Positions 34,312-42,813 of a DNA stretch of 64,000 nucleotides are shown here, piece after piece; within the stretch, counting starts at the first letter, position 1, and every line of letters starts with the position of its first letter. A model generated the notes under the pieces. The model saw only the letters and a program-made list of their open reading frames with translations, was not told the DNA's origin and did no database searches. Made by a program: the position numbers and the translations under genes. This stretch comes from Aquimonas sp044377145 (GTDB lineage: Bacteria > Pseudomonadota > Gammaproteobacteria > Xanthomonadales > Xanthomonadaceae), in contig NZ_JBILJQ010000003.1 in the NCBI RefSeq assembly GCF_044377145.1, positions 62,001-126,000 of the forward strand, in the 5' to 3' direction.

Positions 34312-35540
34312 GCACAGCGCCGCGGTTTGATCGCCTGCTCTGCGGTCTGCGCTTGGTCACGCTCGCCGATGCGCAGGGCTATGGGCTGATCGAGGACGCT
34401 GCGCTGGGTTTTGTGGGTGAGCACATCGCCTACGCTGGGCCGCTGTCGGGCGTCTCGGCCGCGGCCCGCACGCAGGCCCGCGAGATCGAGTGCTTTGACA
34501 ACGCGCTGGCCACGCCGGCCCTGGTCGACTGCCACACGCATCTGGTGTTCGCCGGCACCCGCGCGCCCGAGTTCGAGCAGCGCCTGCAGGGCGTGAGCTA
34601 CACCGATATCGCCGCCGCGGGCGGTGGCATCCGCTCAACCGTACGCGCCACCCGCGCCGCAGACGAGGACGCCCTGTTCGCCGCCAGTCTGCCGCGCGCG
34701 CGCGCCCTGCTGCACGATGGCTGCGCCACGCTGGAGATCAAATCCGGCTACGGGCTCGATGTCGACAGTGAGCTGCGCATGCTGCGCGTGGCGCGGCGGA
34801 TCGGCGCGGCGCTCGGCATCAGCGTGCGCACCACCCTGTTGGCGGCGCACGCGCTGCCGCCAGAGTTCGACGGTCGCAGTGACGCCTACATCGAGCATGT
34901 GTGCAGCGAGATCCTGCCGGCTGCGCACGCGGCGGGCCTGGTCGATGCGGTCGATGCATTCTGCGAAGGCATCGGTTTCAGCCCGGAACAAACGCGACGC
35001 GTGTTCGCCGCGGCGCAGGCGCTGGGCCTGCCGGTCAAGCTGCACGCCGATCAGCTGTCCGACCTCGGCGGCGCCGCCCTGGTGGCGGAACACGGCGGTC
35101 TGTCGGCTGACCACATCGAGTTCACCAGCGACGCTGCCGTGCAGCGCATGGCCGAACGCGGCACGGTTGCGGTACTGCTGCCCGGCGCGTTTCTATGCCT
35201 GCGCGAAACCCGACTTCCACCGATTGAGAGCCTGCGCACGCACGGCGTGCCGATGGCGGTGTCGACCGACTGCAACCCTGGCACGTCGCCCCTGCTGTCA
35301 CTGCGGCTGGCGATGAATCTCGCCTGCACCCTGTTCCGCCTGACGCCCGAAGAAGCCCTGCGCGGCGCCACCCTGCATGCCGCGCGCGCGCTGGGCTTGA
35401 AAGACCGCGGCGCTCTACGGCCTGGGCTGCGCGCGGATGTGGCGATCTGGCCGCTGCAGGATCCGGCCGAACTCAGCTACTGGCTGGGCGGCGCCGGGCC
35501 GGAGCGGCTGTACGTCGGCGGCGCACCCGTCGTCGGCTGA
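34308..35540 (+). CDS. hutI: Imidazolonepropionase HutI
   Basis: 410 residues, the normal length. It hydrolyses 4-imidazolone-5-propanoate to N-formimidoyl-glutamate in histidine degradation. The metal-dependent amidohydrolase site is seen in ALVDCHTHLVFAGTRAPEFEQR, ATLEIKSGYGLD, PVKLHADQLSDLGGAALVAEHG, ADHIEF and VSTDCNPGTSPLLSLRLAMNLA. The start is GTG 34308, overlapping the GNAT stop by four bases. Other hut genes are not in the window, so the pathway is split or lies elsewhere. Confidence 0.96.
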   Translation: MSTAPRFDRLLCGLRLVTLADAQGYGLIEDAALGFVGEHIAYAGPLSGVSAAARTQAREIECFDNALATPALVDCHTHLVFAGTRAPEFEQRLQGVSYTDIAAAGGGIRSTVRATRAADEDALFAASLPRARALLHDGCATLEIKSGYGLDVDSELRMLRVARRIGAALGISVRTTLLAAHALPPEFDGRSDAYIEHVCSEILPAAHAAGLVDAVDAFCEGIGFSPEQTRRVFAAAQALGLPVKLHADQLSDLGGAALVAEHGGLSADHIEFTSDAAVQRMAERGTVAVLLPGAFLCLRETRLPPIESLRTHGVPMAVSTDCNPGTSPLLSLRLAMNLACTLFRLTPEEALRGATLHAARALGLKDRGALRPGLRADVAIWPLQDPAELSYWLGGAGPERLYVGGAPVVG

Positions 35541-35588
35541 GCATCAAGGCTGCGTCTCCAGTTCGGACGCTCTACACCTCCGGGAACG

Positions 35589-35615
35589 CACGTGCCGATA
35601 TTCACCCGGCACGTG
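35589..35615. terminator. Hairpin between convergent hutI and BASS genes
   Basis: CACGTGCCG (35589-35597) pairs with CGGCACGTG (35607-35615) across a 9-base loop, 49 bases after the hutI stop. No T-tract. The rest of the 204-bp convergent gap has nothing else I can support. Confidence 0.45.
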
Positions 35616-35744
35616 GCGGGCGGACGCGGCGGCCTGTCCGGATTCGATGCTGCGCTCCTTGCTGCACGCCAATCGCATCCATACGTCGGGCGTGGCGGAT
35701 GCCGAGCCAAGTAGACCGATGCAGAGGGGCGCGACCGCTCCGCC

Positions 35745-36608
35745 TCAGGCCATCCTCTGCCGCCGCAACAGCCACCAAACGAACAGCCCACCGGTCACGT
35801 ACATCAGCAGCGAGTACAGCGCCGGAGCGACGGCGGCGGAGGGCATTTGCAGGACGTTCAGGGCGACGAAGATGGCGAGGGTGCCGTTGTGGATGCCGAT
35901 CTCGAATGCGATGGCGGTGGCTTGGGGCACTGCCAACTTGACCAGCCGACCGGCGGCGTAGCCGGAGAGCAGGCTGGCGAGGTTGAACAGCAACACCACA
36001 CCGCCGAGCGTCAGCGCGTGTTCGATCAGCACCTGACGTTCGATCACCATCGCCGCCAGGATCAGGCCGACCAGGATCAGGGTCGACAGCACGCGCACCG
36101 GCCGATCCAGCCGGTCGGCCACCGTGGGGCGCCAGGCGCGCAGGCCCATGCCGATCAGCACCGGCAGCAGTACCAGCATTCCGACCTCGATCAGTTTGCC
36201 GGTTGGCGGCGGCACGGCCTGCTCGCTGCCGATCAGCCAGGCCAAACCGAGCGCGGTCCACAGCGGCAGGGTCAGCAGGGCCAGCGCGCTGTTGATCGCG
36301 GTCAGGCTGAGGTTCAAGGCGACGTCGCCGCGGGCAAGGTGAGAGAACAGGTTGGCAGTAACGCCGCCGGGCGAGGCCGCCAGCAGCACCAGACCGAGGC
36401 CGATCTCCGGCGGAAGATCGAAGCCGAAGGCCAGCGCGAAGGCCAGCAGTGGCAGCAGGCCGGTCTGGATCAGCAGGGCCACCACCACGGCGCGTGGTGT
36501 TTTGGCGACGCGGCGGAAGTCCGCCAGGCTCAGGTGAAGGCCGAGGCCGATCATCACGATGGCCAGTGCAATCGGCAGAAACACGCTGAGGATCAGATTT
36601 CCAGTCAC
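35745..36608 (-). CDS. Bile acid:sodium symporter family (BASS) transporter
   Basis: 287 residues and about nine helices. Typical segments are MIGLGLHLSLADFRRVAKTPRAVVVALL, GLGLVLLAASPGGVTANLFSHLARGDVALNLSLTAINSALAL and AIAFEIGIHNGTLAIFVALNVL, the last two holding the crossed discontinuous helices and Na+ sites of the ASBT/NTCP fold. Bacterial members carry organic anions such as pantoate, pyruvate or bile-acid-like compounds. The GTG start at 36608 has AGAGG 8 bases upstream; the longer frame before it is not protein-like. Confidence 0.9.
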   Translation of the reverse strand: MTGNLILSVFLPIALAIVMIGLGLHLSLADFRRVAKTPRAVVVALLIQTGLLPLLAFALAFGFDLPPEIGLGLVLLAASPGGVTANLFSHLARGDVALNLSLTAINSALALLTLPLWTALGLAWLIGSEQAVPPPTGKLIEVGMLVLLPVLIGMGLRAWRPTVADRLDRPVRVLSTLILVGLILAAMVIERQVLIEHALTLGGVVLLFNLASLLSGYAAGRLVKLAVPQATAIAFEIGIHNGTLAIFVALNVLQMPSAAVAPALYSLLMYVTGGLFVWWLLRRQRMA

Positions 36609-36747
36609 GGTGCGGGGCCTCTTGGCTGCGCGTCGGGCCCCCTGCCCGCTCGCGTGTGCTCCGAAGCATGCTTGAACGGCACCGAATTGGCGATCTACAC
36701 GGCGCGCAAACAGCGCTCCAACAGCGGGCGCAGAGCGCGCCTGCGCA

Positions 36748-36990
36748 TCAGCGCCGGGCCGGCCTCGCGCAGGCGTTGCTGCAATCCTCGAGCAGCGGCT
36801 GCGGCCAGCGCGGCAGCAGATTGGCAGCGAGCACGATGTGGCGGCGCCGACGCTTGTCGAGCCGGTTCGACAGCGCCGAGTCGTAGCCCGGCGCCTGCAG
36901 CGCGCGGCGCAGGGTTTCAGCGATTTCGGCAAACGCGCGGCTGTGCGGACAGCCCAACCGGCTGACGGTCGCGACGGCAAACCGTATGAC
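36748..36990 (-). pseudogene. Short protein-like frame after nadK, probable gene remnant
   Basis: From the base after the nadK stop, about 80 codons read as a convincing protein N-terminus (VIRFAVATVSRLGC, AFAEIAETLRRALQAPGYDSALS, RRRHIVLAANLLPRW) and then a stop. There is no start codon: where one is expected, after TGAGGTC, the codon is ATA. The sequence recalls the first 60-80 residues of some bacterial glycosyltransferase-like proteins, but I cannot confirm this. Downstream to 36609 other frames are not clearly continuous. This 383-bp stretch therefore probably holds a decayed gene. Confidence 0.4.
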
Positions 36991-36991
36991 C

Positions 36992-37750
36992 TCAGCTCTC
37001 GAACTGCTCCGCGAGGATGCGTTCTTCGAGGTTGTGCTCGGGGTCGAACAACAGGCGCACGGTGCGCTCGTTCGACTGTTTGACCCGCACCTCGACCACA
37101 TCGCGGATCTCGGTGGAATCGGCGGTGGCGCTCACCGGACGCTTGTAGTGATCGAGCACTTCGATGCAGACCTCGGCATCCGAACGCAGGATCGCACCGC
37201 GCCAGCGCCGCGGACGGAACGGGCTGATCGGGGTCATCGCCAGCACCTGGCTGTCGAGCGGCAGAATCGGGCCATGCGCCGACAGGTTGTAGGCCGTGGA
37301 GCCCGCCGGTGTAGCGACCATGATGCCGTCGCAGACCAGTTCGGGCAGGCGCACCGAACCGTTGAGCTCGATCTTCAGCTTGGCGGCCTGCTTGGTCTGG
37401 CGCAGCAGTGAGACCTCGTTGAAGGCCAGCGCCCCGGTGCTGGCGCCGGACTCGGAGATGGCGATCATTTCCAGCGGACGCAGCACCGCCGCCTGACCGG
37501 CCTGGATGCGCTCTTCAAGGCCATCCGCGCGGTACTGGTTCATCAGAAAACCGACGCTGCCGGTCTTCATGCCGAACACCGGCACGCCCAGCACCTGGGT
37601 GCGATGCAGGGTCTGCAGCATGAAGCCATCACCGCCGATGGCGATGACGGCTTCACACTCCTCCAGTGTGGCCGGCGGGTGCAGGGCTTCGAGTTCGGCC
37701 TTTGCCGCCTGCGCCTCGGGGGTTTTGCTGGCGAGGACGGCGAGGCGCAC
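36992..37750 (-). CDS. nadK: NAD kinase
   Basis: 252 residues from a GTG placed one base after the GDH stop. It makes NADP from NAD with ATP. The catalytic motif VIAIGGDGFMLQTLH has Asp41, and the substrate site includes AFNEVSLLRQTKQAAKL, DGIMVATPAGSTAYNLSAHGPILP and TPISPFRPRRWRGAIL. Length is on the short side but complete for the alpha-proteobacterial/xanthomonad form. A TTG at 37783 would add eleven residues inside GDH and is less likely. It shares a transcript with NAD-GDH. Confidence 0.95.
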   Translation of the reverse strand: MRLAVLASKTPEAQAAKAELEALHPPATLEECEAVIAIGGDGFMLQTLHRTQVLGVPVFGMKTGSVGFLMNQYRADGLEERIQAGQAAVLRPLEMIAISESGASTGALAFNEVSLLRQTKQAAKLKIELNGSVRLPELVCDGIMVATPAGSTAYNLSAHGPILPLDSQVLAMTPISPFRPRRWRGAILRSDAEVCIEVLDHYKRPVSATADSTEIRDVVEVRVKQSNERTVRLLFDPEHNLEERILAEQFES

Positions 37751-37751
37751 T

Positions 37752-40700
37752 TCAGCTCGCCCCGGCCGAGGCCAATTGGGCAAGGCGACGTACCGCCACC
37801 GAGACCGTCGGATAGTCCATCGCCAGCTGGTTGCGCATGTCGGCGAACATTCCCAAGGTGAATTTCAGCGCGGCCGCATCGCGGCCCAGCCAGTTGCTGA
37901 GACGACTGCGGACATCGCCATCGCTGTGCTGCAGGACCTGCAGCACCAGTGCGCCCTGCTGCTGCTGCATTTCGTCACGCAGCGATCCGCGCGCGAGTGC
38001 ATGCCAGCGGCCGTCGACCGGCAGCTCTTCTATGCGCTGCTGCAGCCACTGCAGGTGCAGGGCCTCGCCCAGACCCGAGTACACGCGGGCGACATCCTGG
38101 ACGGCAAGCTTGTGCGAGGTCGCCACTTCGACCACATCCAGGGCCGAGTACAGCATGGCCAGACTGGCCAGTTGTTCGGCCAGCGGCTGCGGCAGGCCGG
38201 CGTCAAGCCAGCGGGCGCGCGCATCGGCGTAGCGCACGCGATCGGTCTCGGCCAGGATGCCCGGCAGAGCCGAACGCAATGCATCGAAACCGGGCTTGTA
38301 GCGGCTGACCGCGACGGCGATGTCGAAGCGATCGCCGGGGCGATTCAGCAGCCAACGAGTCATCGAGCGCAGCAGGCTCCAGATCTCCAGCAGGGCGTCG
38401 ATCTGCGAGGTCTCCGGCACCTGCAGGTCGAGTGCATCGATCTCGCTCCACAGCGCACGTGAATCCATCACCTCGCGGGCGATGCTGTAGGCCTTGGCGA
38501 TCTGGGCCGGCGTGCGGCCAGTGTCTTCCTGCATGCGCATCAGGAAGGTCGCGCCCATGCGGTTGACCATCGAGTTGGTCACCGCGGTGGCGATGATCTC
38601 GCGACGCAGACGGTGGCGCTGCATGTGCTCGGTGTAGCGCGCCTGCAGGGCCCGCGGAAAGTAGCGCGCCAGCTCTTTTGACAGGTACGGATCTTCCGGC
38701 ACGTCGGATTCCAGCAGCTGCTGGAAGGCGACGATCTTCGCGTACGACAGCATGATCGACAGTTCCGGCCGGGTCAGGCCCAGCCCGCGCGCCTTGCGCT
38801 CGGCGAACTCGGCGTCCGAGGGCAGATACTCCAGCTGACGATCAAGCAGGCCCTGCGACTCCAGCGTACGGATGAAGTGCTGCTTGGAGCCGAGCCGGTA
38901 CACGCTCATGCGCTCCATCAGGCTGATCGCCTGGTTCTGCCGGTAGTTGTCGAACAGCACCAACTGGCCGACTTCCTCGGTCATGTCGGCCAGCACCTGG
39001 TTGCGCTCGGCCAGGCTCAGCTCGCCGCGGGTCATCGCGTCGTTGAACAGGATCTTGATGTTGACCTCGTGGTCCGAGGTGTCCACGCCGGCCGAGTTGT
39101 CGATGAAGTCGGTGTTGAGCAGCACGCCGTTCAGCGCCGCCTCGATGCGGCCCTTCTGGGTCATGCCGAGGTTGCCGCCCTCGCCCACCACCCGGCAGCG
39201 CAGCTCGCCGCCGTTGACGCGGATGGCGTTGTTGGCGCGATCACCGACGTCAGCATGGGTTTCGCTCGCGGCCTTGACATAGGTGCCGATGCCACCGTTC
39301 CACAGCAGATCGACCGGCGCCTTCAGGATGGCGGTGAGCAGGTCATTGGTGGAAAGCGCGGTCACGCCCTCGGCAATGCCCAGCGCCGCCCGCACCTGCG
39401 GGCTGATCGGGATCGATTTCAGCGCACGCGAGTAGACCCCGCCGCCGGCCGAGATCAGCGATTTGTCGTAGTCGTCCCAGGACGAGCGCGGCAGCTTGAA
39501 CAGACGCTCGCGCTCGGCGTAGCTCTGGGCCGAATCCGGCGCCGGGTCCAGGAATACATGGCGGTGATCGAACGCAGCCACCAGGCGGATGTGCCTCGAC
39601 AGCAGCATGCCGTTGCCGAACACGTCGCCCGACATGTCGCCGACGCCGGCACAGGTGAAATCCTGGCTTTGGCTGTCGCGACTCATCGCGCGGAAATGGC
39701 GCTTGACCGACTCCCAGCCACCCTTGGCGGTGATGCCCATGCCCTTGTGGTCGTAGCCGACCGAACCGCCGGAGGCGAAGGCATCGCCCAGCCAGAAGCC
39801 GTGCTCGGCCGAAATCGCATTGGCGATATCGGAGAACGTCGCCGTGCCCTTGTCGGCCGCGACCACCAGATAGGGGTCATCGGCATCGCGGCGAACCACA
39901 TCCTGCGGGTGGATCACGCCGTCGTCGTTGAGGTTGTCGGTGATGTCGAGCAGGCCGTTGATGAACAGCCGGTAGCAGGCGATGCCCTCGGCCAGCACGG
40001 CGTCGCGATCGCCGCCGATCGGCGGGCGCTTGGCGTAGAAACCGCCCTTGGCGCCGACCGGCACGATCACGGTGTTCTTGACCATCTGCGCCTTGACCAG
40101 GCCCAGCACCTCGGTGCGGAAATCCTCGCGACGATCCGACCAGCGCAGACCACCGCGAGCGACCGGGCCGAAACGCAGGTGCACGCCTTCAACCCGCGGG
40201 CCATACACGAAGATCTCGCGATACGGGCGCGGCTTGGGCAGATCCGGCACCGCGGCCGGGTCGAACTTGAAGCTGATGTAGTCGCGCAGGCGGCCGCCCG
40301 GGCGCTGGAAACAGCTGGTGCGCAAGGTCGCCCGCATCACCCCGACGAAGCTGCGCAGAATGCGATCTTCGTCCAGGCTGGAGACCTCGTCGAGCAGATC
40401 GACAAGGGCATCATCGCAGGCGTCGACCAGGGCACCCGAATCCAGGCCGCGCGCCTGCGCGATCGACTCGATCCCGGCCAGCACGCCCTCGCTGGGCTCA
40501 CTGCCAGCGACGGTGCGCAGCGCGTTCGCCAGCGCGATCGCCGCCGCCGCGCGAAGCTCGGTGGATTCGGTTGCGCGGGTGGGATCGAACAGGCCGTGGA
40601 AGTACTCCACCAGCACCCGCGACAGCAGCGGATAGCGGTTGAGCGTCGCTTCCACATAGGGCTGCGAGAACGGCGCCTGCGCCTGCAGCAGATACTTGCA

Positions 40701-42695
40701 GTAGCCGCGCAGCATCGACACTTGACGCCAGTCGAGGCCGGCCGAGAGGATCAGCGCATTGAATCCGTCGCTCTCGGCATGACCACGCCAGATCTGCTCG
40801 AAGGCATCCTCAAAGCGCTCGCGCAGGGCCTCGACATTGATCGCGCCGAAGCCGATCTGGTCCTGCGCGGTGACCACTTCGAAGTCCTGGATGAAGATCG
40901 ACTCGGCGCCGACCACCATCTCGAACGGATGCTCGGACAGGATCCGCAGGCCCATGTTCTCCATCATCGGCAGCGCATCCGACAGCACGATCGGGCTGCC
41001 GTAGCGGAACAGCTTGAAGCGCAGGCGCGAGCCGGTTTCCTTGCTGCTGCGATACAGGCGCAGGCGCAGGTCTTCGGGGCCATGCAGGGCCGCCGCCTGC
41101 TCGACGTCAGCCGCGGCGATCTCGGGAGAAGCCTGTTCGATGTAGCCGACCGGCAAGGCCTTGCCGTAGCGCTGGGTGAGCTTCAGGCCACGCTCTTCGC
41201 CGTGCGACTGGACCAGCAGATCGCGCAGCTCGTCGTGCCAGTTGCGCACGATCTGGGCCAGCCGGGCTTCGATGTCGGCGATTTCGACCTCGACCGCCTC
41301 GCCAGCACGCGGCCGCACGATCATGTGCAGCTGCGCCAGCGGCGACTCGCCCATCTGCACATTGGTGTCCAACCGCTCGCCATGCAGGGCCTCGCGCAGC
41401 AGGCTCTCGGCGCGCAGTCGCACCTCGGTGTTGTAGCGGTCGCGCGGGATGTACAGCAGGGCCGAATAGAAGCGGCCATAACGATCGCGGCGCAGGAACA
41501 GCCGCGTGCGGGCGCGCTCCTGCAGAGCGAGGATGCCGAGGGCGGTGTCGAACAGCTCGCTCTCGCCGGCCTGGAACAGCTCGTCGCGCGGCAGCGATTC
41601 GAGGATATGCCGCAGCGACTTGCCGCTGTGGCTGTTCGGCGCCAGGCCGGATTCGCGGACTACGTGCTCATAGCGCTGGCGCACCAGCGGAATCGTCCGC
41701 GGCCGCGAGGCGTAGGCGCTCGAAGTATAGAGACCGAGGAAACGGTGCTCGGCAATAGCGCGGCCGCTGCCGTCGAACACCAGCACGCCGATGTAGTCCA
41801 TGTAGCCCGGACGGTGCACCGAGCTGCGTGCATTGGTCTTGGTCAGAATCAGTGCGCCGACCGCGCCGGACTGCGGCATATGGGTGGCGGCCAGTGTTTT
41901 CAGCGGGCGCGGCTTGGCGGTCGAATCCTTGCCGGACAAGATGCCGAGGCCGGTGCCCTGCACCGCATGCAGCAGATCCTCACCGCTGGAATTGTCGCGC
42001 CGGTACTCGCGGTAGCCGAGGAAGGTGAAGTGGTCGTCAGCCGCCCAGCGCAGGAACTCCTGCGCCTCGCGCCGGCCCTCCTCGCTGATCGGCATCGGGC
42101 TCGCGTCCATGCCGGCGATGGTGGCATGCATGCGCTCGCGCATCGGCGCCCAATCGCGTACGCAGCTGCGCACATCGGCCAGCGCGCTCAGAATGGCTTC
42201 CTGCACGCGGCGCAGGTCTTCGGGTTCGGCCAAGCGGTCGATCTCAAGATGCATCACCGACTCGTCGGCACCGCGTTCGCCGACGCTCAGCACGTTGCCG
42301 CCGGGGTCACGCTGCACGGGCAAAACCGGGTGGATGATGGCGTGCAGCTGCAGATCGCAGGCGGCCACCGCCATGCTCACCGAGTCGACCAGAAACGGCA
42401 TATCGTCGTTGACGATCTGCACCACCGTATGTGCGCTGTCCCAGCCGCCCTCACCCGTCCGGGTGTTGAAGATCCGCAGCTTGGGCGCGCCGGGGCGACG
42501 CTCGCGCATGAACTCGAGCAGATCGATCAGCAGCTCAGCCCACAGCTCGGGCGCGCGTCCGGCGAGTTCATCGGACGGCATTCGCCCAAAAAAACGCCGC
42601 GCAAAGGCGGCGGCATCGGTCTGGCGCGGCGCCGGCAGGCGTTGAGCGAGGACGGCGAGGATCGGATCAAGCAGGGTGGAATCGATGGTCGACAT
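37752..42695 (-). CDS. gdhB: NAD-dependent glutamate dehydrogenase, large type
   Basis: 1647 residues, the size of the ~180-kDa class. It deaminates glutamate to 2-oxoglutarate with NAD+. The long N-terminal regulatory half (ACT-like parts near residues 80-400, VVQIVNDDMPFLVDSVSMAVAAC) precedes the catalytic core with FVYGPRVEGVHLRFGPVARGGLRWSDR, TVIVPVGAKGGFYAKR and VAADKGTATFSDIANAIS, then VGVGDMSGD-like CAGVGDMSGDVFGNGMLLS and CRVVGEGGNLGMTQKGRIEAA. ATG 42695 has no Shine-Dalgarno; a TTG at 42731 is the alternative. It sits downstream of a DAACS symporter that may supply its substrate. Confidence 0.95.
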   Translation of the reverse strand: MSTIDSTLLDPILAVLAQRLPAPRQTDAAAFARRFFGRMPSDELAGRAPELWAELLIDLLEFMRERRPGAPKLRIFNTRTGEGGWDSAHTVVQIVNDDMPFLVDSVSMAVAACDLQLHAIIHPVLPVQRDPGGNVLSVGERGADESVMHLEIDRLAEPEDLRRVQEAILSALADVRSCVRDWAPMRERMHATIAGMDASPMPISEEGRREAQEFLRWAADDHFTFLGYREYRRDNSSGEDLLHAVQGTGLGILSGKDSTAKPRPLKTLAATHMPQSGAVGALILTKTNARSSVHRPGYMDYIGVLVFDGSGRAIAEHRFLGLYTSSAYASRPRTIPLVRQRYEHVVRESGLAPNSHSGKSLRHILESLPRDELFQAGESELFDTALGILALQERARTRLFLRRDRYGRFYSALLYIPRDRYNTEVRLRAESLLREALHGERLDTNVQMGESPLAQLHMIVRPRAGEAVEVEIADIEARLAQIVRNWHDELRDLLVQSHGEERGLKLTQRYGKALPVGYIEQASPEIAAADVEQAAALHGPEDLRLRLYRSSKETGSRLRFKLFRYGSPIVLSDALPMMENMGLRILSEHPFEMVVGAESIFIQDFEVVTAQDQIGFGAINVEALRERFEDAFEQIWRGHAESDGFNALILSAGLDWRQVSMLRGYCKYLLQAQAPFSQPYVEATLNRYPLLSRVLVEYFHGLFDPTRATESTELRAAAAIALANALRTVAGSEPSEGVLAGIESIAQARGLDSGALVDACDDALVDLLDEVSSLDEDRILRSFVGVMRATLRTSCFQRPGGRLRDYISFKFDPAAVPDLPKPRPYREIFVYGPRVEGVHLRFGPVARGGLRWSDRREDFRTEVLGLVKAQMVKNTVIVPVGAKGGFYAKRPPIGGDRDAVLAEGIACYRLFINGLLDITDNLNDDGVIHPQDVVRRDADDPYLVVAADKGTATFSDIANAISAEHGFWLGDAFASGGSVGYDHKGMGITAKGGWESVKRHFRAMSRDSQSQDFTCAGVGDMSGDVFGNGMLLSRHIRLVAAFDHRHVFLDPAPDSAQSYAERERLFKLPRSSWDDYDKSLISAGGGVYSRALKSIPISPQVRAALGIAEGVTALSTNDLLTAILKAPVDLLWNGGIGTYVKAASETHADVGDRANNAIRVNGGELRCRVVGEGGNLGMTQKGRIEAALNGVLLNTDFIDNSAGVDTSDHEVNIKILFNDAMTRGELSLAERNQVLADMTEEVGQLVLFDNYRQNQAISLMERMSVYRLGSKQHFIRTLESQGLLDRQLEYLPSDAEFAERKARGLGLTRPELSIMLSYAKIVAFQQLLESDVPEDPYLSKELARYFPRALQARYTEHMQRHRLRREIIATAVTNSMVNRMGATFLMRMQEDTGRTPAQIAKAYSIAREVMDSRALWSEIDALDLQVPETSQIDALLEIWSLLRSMTRWLLNRPGDRFDIAVAVSRYKPGFDALRSALPGILAETDRVRYADARARWLDAGLPQPLAEQLASLAMLYSALDVVEVATSHKLAVQDVARVYSGLGEALHLQWLQQRIEELPVDGRWHALARGSLRDEMQQQQGALVLQVLQHSDGDVRSRLSNWLGRDAAALKFTLGMFADMRNQLAMDYPTVSVAVRRLAQLASAGAS

Positions 42696-42740
42696 GTCGG
42701 GTACTTTGGCTTTGGGGGCGAAGCCGCTCAAGAACCGCGA

Positions 42741-42746
42741 ATGATA
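42741..42746 (-). promoter_or_regulatory. Candidate -10 of NAD-GDH
   Basis: TATCAT on the minus strand, 45 bases before ATG 42695 and 9 before the alternative TTG 42731. No convincing -35. Confidence 0.35.
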
Positions 42747-42793
42747 GTAGAGATCGCAGGCAGAGGCTTGGCGGTCGCTGTCCTTGCAAGCGC

Positions 42794-42809
42794 CATACCG
42801 GCCGGTATG
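42794..42809. promoter_or_regulatory. Perfect 16-bp palindrome upstream of NAD-GDH
   Basis: CATACCGGCCGGTATG is self-complementary without a loop. It starts four bases after the symporter stop and about 48 bases upstream of the candidate GDH -10. The lack of a loop favours a dimeric regulator site over a terminator. Confidence 0.45.
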
Positions 42810-42813
42810 CCGA

